The notes under the pieces were generated by a model. The model ran no database searches. It had not been told where the DNA came from and was given only the letters and a program-made list of their open reading frames with translations. A stretch of 64,000 nucleotides of DNA from contig CP142452.1 of assembly GCA_038049695.1 (NCBI GenBank), forward strand, positions 110,409,001 through 110,473,000, given 5' to 3'. Positions 58,790 through 64,000 of the stretch are shown here, piece by piece. The stretch comes from Cinnamomum chago. Lineage: Eukaryota > Streptophyta > Magnoliopsida > Laurales > Lauraceae. Within the stretch, counting starts at the first letter, position 1. Each line of letters starts with the position of its first letter. The position numbers and the translations under genes are program-made.

Positions 58790-61440
58790 AGGTCAGAGCC
58801 CGTGGCTGTAGGCAGCCGAAGGCACTCCGATGCCTGAATTAGTTTGGTGACCGAACTTAGGAGGAGTGAATGGGGAAGAAGAAAGAGTATATGGATATCT
58901 TTGCTTGCATACCTTTGGTGGTTTTACCTCATGCATATATACAGGCATGAGAGTTGACTCTTGGGGCAGGGGTCCCATCATATCCTTCTTGAGTAGTGGT
59001 AGGTAAAAAGGGGAAGTCCCATCAACCTGTTTTTTTGCCTCAATGGCTGTGGATGGGACCGTGAGATAAGGTTGGCTATTTATCTAGGTTCGGTGTCCAT
59101 TCTTCTTGTCAGCTCGTGGCAGTGCATTTATAGCTGAATGACAGCAGAGACCGAGATCAGGTTAGGGCCGAGACAAAGATGCGCCTCGCAGATATTTTCA
59201 CTGGGATGGCTCTCAAAATCTTTCCAGGCTGGCGCTCCTGCCGAGTTGGGTAAGACCGAGACCAAGAATTATTCTAGCATTAAGAAATGCCCCCACAAAA
59301 TTGCCCCTAGCTCCTGACCTTTTAGGATTTTCATACCCTTTGAGGTCGGGAGCTAAAAATGAGAGGATAAATTGTGCCTGGGTCCCATCTTGGCGCCAAT
59401 TGCTGACGTCTGATCCTTATCATGAAGCCGTTTCGTCTGCCCGAGGTAATAAATGGCGTGTCATCATTATTTCGTCTGGCTGAACACGCGAATGTCGCTT
59501 CGTATGCCCGAGGCGACTGATGATGTGTGGGAGTTATTACGGAGGATGAATTAGTGGTGCCACGTGTCATCTTTCGGCTGGCTGCTGCTTGTATCGAAGC
59601 GACGTGTGGAGATTTTGAGGCGATGCTTCGCACGCGTGCTTTTAAGAGGCGCCTCTTCCCTCTATAAATAGGGATGCCTCTTCTTCCTTTTCTTACTTTT
59701 GCTTTTGCTTGGAAGAAAACCCTGCCGGAGAAGACTTTCTGCCGAGATCAGAACTCAGCGAACCCGGAGATCCCCGTTTTCGAATCCTTTGCTCCTACTC
59801 TGTGAGTTTTCTTCTTCCTTATCTTTCCTTGTTCCTTTCGTCTTTTAGGGTTTCTGTCTTTCTCTTTTTAGGGTTTCTACCCCACTGTCCTCTAGGGTTT
59901 CGAATCTCGTTCTTCCCTGCTTCCCGACCTTTCTAGCTCTTAGGAATGGGGATTTACAGTCACTGGGTAGAGAACCCCCAGGCTCTGGAGGGGTTTAGAA
60001 ATGCATACAAGATATGAGACGACGTTCTGGTGAAGTCGGGTGAGCTCCAGGGCATTTTTGATGGCCATACCTACTTCAAAAAATGGATGCCCTTTCCTCT
60101 GGTGGCAATAACTGAAGGTGGGGTCAGATTTCCCACCCACCCCCTTATCCGATCGTGCCTGAGCGCCTGGCGGCTCTGCCCCTTTCAATTAATACCCAAT
60201 GGTTTCAAAATAATCATGGGTGTCGCCGAACTCAACGAGATCCTCGGCATTAACCTCGGAGTGCACGACATAGAGCATGTCTACGACATCTGTAAGTCCA
60301 CAGGGGGTGAAGACACATACTATCTCTGGGTGAAGGCGAGACGTCGGCCCCTGATTAATGCTTTAGAAGATTCTAGCAATTATGCTGGGGATGACCGCCT
60401 GCTCGTATCGGGGAATTCGGGATTTGGTCTGACCGAGACTGAGGAGGCAAGGAGAATCAAGGTTCCTTGGAGACCTGGGACCCTTCCGAGTAAATATTCA
60501 CTCCCTCTGGGGTATTGTATTTGCTTTACCACCATTTTGTCGAGCTGATGTTTTCCTTTCTGTCTTCTATGCATGCGTCCAGCGAAGAAGGAAAGAGGCC
60601 GGCCTAGACCGTTGGAAAAGGAACGAGGATTGGTTCCAGAAGATATACCAGTACCACGGTCATAACGACCGAGCTGCATTCTCTCTGCTTCGGTACACGC
60701 CGAGGTACCAGTCCTACATCAAGAGGACGACCGAGCTCCCTACCAAGCTGATAGGGGAGGTGATGCTTACTCTTGTCGAGGCCAGCGGGAGAGTGTCTTC
60801 GGGCGCCGAGGCTTCTTCTTCGGTGGTTGACCCTACGGGCTCCGACCAGGTCAAGGTCGTTGAAGTCTGTTCTTCCTCCCCAAGCCTAGAAGAAGGAGAA
60901 GAAGAAGAAGGAATAGAGGAGATGGACGGGCATCGACCCCCTATTACCGACCTGGCGGCCACCATTTTCAAAGGCCGAGGTCCGCCTATTCCGAAGCGTC
61001 CCTCCAGCGGATCCGGCGCGGTTTTTGGGTCTTCGGCCGGCGCCCCCTCCGGTCTTTCAGATGCAGCCGGGGCCTCGTCCTCCGCCCGGAAGAAGAGTGC
61101 CCATGGCCTGTATAAGGAGAAGAGGGGCAGGTCGGAGGAACCAATCAAGGAGACTCGGCAGCGAGCGACCGAGATTGGAAAGGAGGGGGAGAGGCCCCCA
61201 CCAGAAAAGAGGCCCCAGGTGGAGGGTGAGTCGAAGCAGACTCCTGGAGCGGCCTTGGAGTGCCAGCATGCCGGGCCACCCCACTTCAGGCCTGACTTCC
61301 AGCTCGATCCCGACCACTATTTGAATGTAGAGGACCGGGTAGGGGCCGGTGCTGAGGTCATTGCAGCGTCGCCAGGGCCTGCGCTCTCCCAAAAGATATG
61401 GAGAAGCACAATAAAACCGGCCAGCTGAGTTTGCTTTTGT
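58790..61440 (+). mobile_element. Gypsy-type LTR retrotransposon fossil (LTR-like block and gag-like domain)
   Basis: 58790-59700 is LTR-like, with a TATA box (CTATAAATAG, about 59661) and short-leader features; it loosely resembles the block split by the hAT at 18.5-23.8 kb. 60030-60540 encodes a protein like the plant gypsy-type gag domain PF04195 (FPTHPLIRSCLSAWRLCPFQ followed by a GVAELNEILGI stretch). 60760-61428 is a Ser/Pro/Glu-rich downstream region. Protease, reverse transcriptase and a second LTR are absent or outside. Broken, with several breaks; age cannot be estimated without a paired LTR. Confidence 0.6.
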
Positions 61441-61479
61441 CGTCAATGAAGGCGTCGATTGAGGTGAGTCTCAGTTTTT

Positions 61480-64000
61480 TCAGTGATATACTTCTATGAC
61501 TAATTCTCTCTGCTTTGTATAGCTAGTAAATGTACTGGGAGAAACTTCTTTGAAGAATTCTTCCATTCCATTATTCCTTATTCCTTCTTTGATGATTTGA
61601 AGGATAGGGATTATATATTCAGGGTTCCAATGGTGGAAGGGAAATTCTTTTAAGAAATTTTTTAGGTTTTGGAAATAAAACCTAGGAGTGGTCCGTGCTT
61701 CAAGCTGATCTTGTGCCAATATACCTTTGAGAGTCTTAAGATTCTCGATATTCTCTGGTAGTAGCTCAAGTACTTGTGGATGAGCTGGTTCTGGGTCTTG
61801 ATGTAGAGCCAGATAAGCACAAACTGGAAAAGGAACTAAGTCCTCTTGGTAGGCATAGTTAATGGCTTCTTGACAAACCATGCTGTGTTCTGGTAGTGAA
61901 TGGATGAATTGTGCATAGGCATTAATGTATTCTTTAAAAAGCCCATTTTGCATAGCAATTATCCTATAATCAATGCTATTTCTGGGTAAGTGAGAATATC
62001 CTTCACTTATAACTTTTATCTGTTGTAAAAATAGAATTAGGTCAGTTCTATGCAAGTTGAAGATTTGATCAAGATCAGCTCTTTTGTTGGCTGTGAAGAG
62101 TATATCTTCTAGGAGTAAAGTTCTCCTTCTCCGCATAACTTCCGATAAGACTGTGTCTATGTTTGGAAAGTTCATGGGTATTACAAAACTCATGAAGTTT
62201 TCCCGGAAGTTTTTGTGTGCCAGTCTAGAAGCTGTAGATAGGTTCTAGATCGGGCCGCTGTGTATACCTGATATACAAGATTCTGTAAGGATACTTCATA
62301 GTAAGGAAGATCCTTAAAGATCCGTGGATCTGGTATGTTAGGAATACCAGATACTGTGCAAGAGTATCCCAAAGGATTACTCATACTGTGCAAAGGTTGA
62401 GAGTCAACCAAAGGGACTGGAATCAACCAAGGCCTATGATACAACCAAGGGTGTATGGTCAACTAAGGTCGTATGGCTATGATACCAAGCTGGTCTGGTC
62501 TGGTCTTTGATCTCACTTTCAACAAAACAATTGATGATTATATAGAGAAGAGGAAAAACAGGTGATGATTAAGAAATAACCATTAAGACAAGCCATATCT
62601 AATAATAGTTCTTCTCTAACCAAGTTTTTACACTATAATAATACGTGGGTTATGGTCCACCTATGCTTCTGGTCCGCTTTATCTCTCTCTAAGACTATCT
62701 TGTAGTCTCTGGGAGGAACAATATTTTCATCTGTTTAGTAATGCAGTTTCTTTAGGACTCGTCTTCTAGCCCCCTATGCAGACAACGGAAAACAACACCT
62801 AACGCCCTCCTGGCTTAACGGCAAAACAGTCCTCTAGGTCCATAGGTATCCGACTATCATTATGGCCTTACCACATTCATGATTTAGAGATCAGAATAAG
62901 CATGCAGGAACATAATGGTGAAATATAACAACATATTATTGCAAATGTAAACAAAAGTTTAGAGTACAAACATATTACAAGATTGGCATTGCCCTTCCGG
63001 CTACTCCGGAGAGGGGTTTAGCCTAGCATACCTCACAATCTTCTATCTCCTATATCCTCCAATCTTCGTTGGAGCTTCAACTATAAGCTTCTGCCTTTTA
63101 TAGGCAGCGGATGCCAAAGTTTTAGCAAATACATTTTTTTTACAGATAAGGTCCGGTTCACGGACGGACTGTGTTGGGACACCTGGAAAGCAAGTCCTTC
63201 AATTATATGCTCCTTTTTTGGATCCCAATGAATCAGGCGGACAACTCCATTAATTGTCTCCTGCTTTTAACTGTAGGGAGTTGGGTTCTGTGCTGCATGC
63301 GCTTACTGCGTCGAATGTTGTGTCGGACCTGTCGGTTGGCGAGTCAGGGCTCTGGTCCATGTCTTCAGGTCCATCTGGAGTGACCCAATTTGCCAATTCG
63401 AATATGGCCGGGTTAGATAGTTCGAGAGTAGTGGCTTCGGTTAATGAGCTGGGCAGGTCTATTTGGATTGGGGTATGGTCTTTTTTCATTTTTTCAACCG
63501 TACCGCTTTCTTGGATCTCCGCTGTCTGGATGACTAGTTTATCGGAGATGTAGAGAGTATACCATTCTCCCGAGTGTTCACCAAGATGGTATTGGATTAG
63601 CTTTATGTTTAAAGCTCCCTGCTTCAGGATTTCATCCTTTGTAAAGGCTTGATTGGGAAGGGGCAGCCATATCCTCTGCATTAATCCATGAGAGACATGG
63701 AGTTTCTTCTAGGATTTGGATGAGGATAAACATGTCTTTGGTTAAGACAATAGTCCTCAAAGTACAAGGGTATTCTCCCACTACTCTTTTCAAGATCCTC
63801 TGTGCTTCTGTAGGTAGAATTTGCATATCCTTTGTTGATGCTAGTTCTACATACTTGACAAACCCTGTAGTAAACACAGCATGCTTCTTTGCATCTTTTG
63901 CTGTAGTGTGAGCTTCTTTCAACAGCAAATTTGGGATGTATTCACATCTTTCTTGATAAAGGAGACAAATACCATCTTTCTCTGCTCCTTGTTTCAGCTG
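61480..64000 (-). mobile_element. Virus-like or LTR-element fossil with tRNA primer site (pararetrovirus-like candidate)
   Basis: Minus strand. Short reading frames at 63928-63250 are followed by an about 760-bp noncoding region with a TATA box (CTATAAAAGG, about 63105-63095), then TTGGTATCATAGCC at 62489-62475, a near match to the initiator-Met tRNA primer site, and directly after it further frames (62462-61480). Frames on both sides of a promoter/primer region, with no host junction, fit a circular pararetrovirus genome or a tandem LTR element. The proteins were not recognised. It looks broken with a few breaks, and runs off the right edge. Confidence 0.45.

Noticed and set aside
1-64000. 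tRNA, rRNA, CRISPR arrays, operons
   Set aside because: No tRNA cloverleaf or rRNA sequence was found. The sequence is plant nuclear DNA, so CRISPR and operon features are not expected, and the direct repeats seen are microsatellites, minisatellites or transposon parts.

Overview
The window is nuclear DNA of a flowering plant. The genes are intron-rich with GT-AG introns and have close relatives across angiosperms, and the intergenic and intronic DNA is full of hAT, PIF/Harbinger-like, LINE, SINE, Copia and Gypsy remnants and (GA)n microsatellites. Two genes encode subunits of the chloroplast NDH complex, so the plant is photosynthetic and keeps a plastid NDH. The species cannot be named from this sequence.

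Layout: (1) 86-5110, minus, a five-exon STICHEL-like gene (DNA polymerase III gamma/tau-like AAA+ protein). (2) 6355-8019, plus, a single-coding-exon MUR3-type xyloglucan galactosyltransferase, head to head with the first gene across about 0.5 kb carrying telobox-like motifs. (3) 8.0-33.2 kb, a transposon-rich stretch. It holds an eroded hAT copy (8.9-9.8 kb), a SINE, a 1.2-kb non-autonomous hAT with a captured host exon (15450-16649), a 4.7-kb hAT with a nearly complete transposase and a captured antisense alpha/beta-hydrolase exon (18927-23663), and a possible 6-kb PIF/Harbinger-like element with a Myb/SANT-associated C-terminal exon (27214-33221). (4) 33817-42916, plus, a seven-exon ABC1K3 gene (plastid aarF/ABC1 atypical kinase) with a 1.36-kb hAT in its 4.8-kb second intron. 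(5) 44673-56863, plus, the most interesting locus: two chloroplast NDH genes, PNSL2 and PNSB4, are interleaved. (6) 58.8-64 kb, LTR-element and virus-like fossils.

The NDH locus: one candidate transit-peptide exon (44673-44807, ends in phase 0) is followed first by two PNSL2 exons (50530-50988, 51522-51620) with a polyadenylation signal, then by the four remaining PNSB4 exons (56042-56863). Neither downstream set has its own visible start exon. Both sets begin in phase 0, directly after related sequences: the end of an intron, its 3' splice site and the first dozen codons have been duplicated. The simplest reading is that PNSL2 landed in PNSB4 intron 1 and took over a copy of its splice acceptor, so that alternative splicing of one promoter and one transit peptide would feed two subunits of the same complex. 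This is inferred from sequence only; no transcript evidence is available here.

Three exact 8-bp target-site duplications (at 15.4/16.6, 18.9/23.7 and 37.8/39.1 kb) fix the ends of three hAT elements. Two of these carry host gene fragments.
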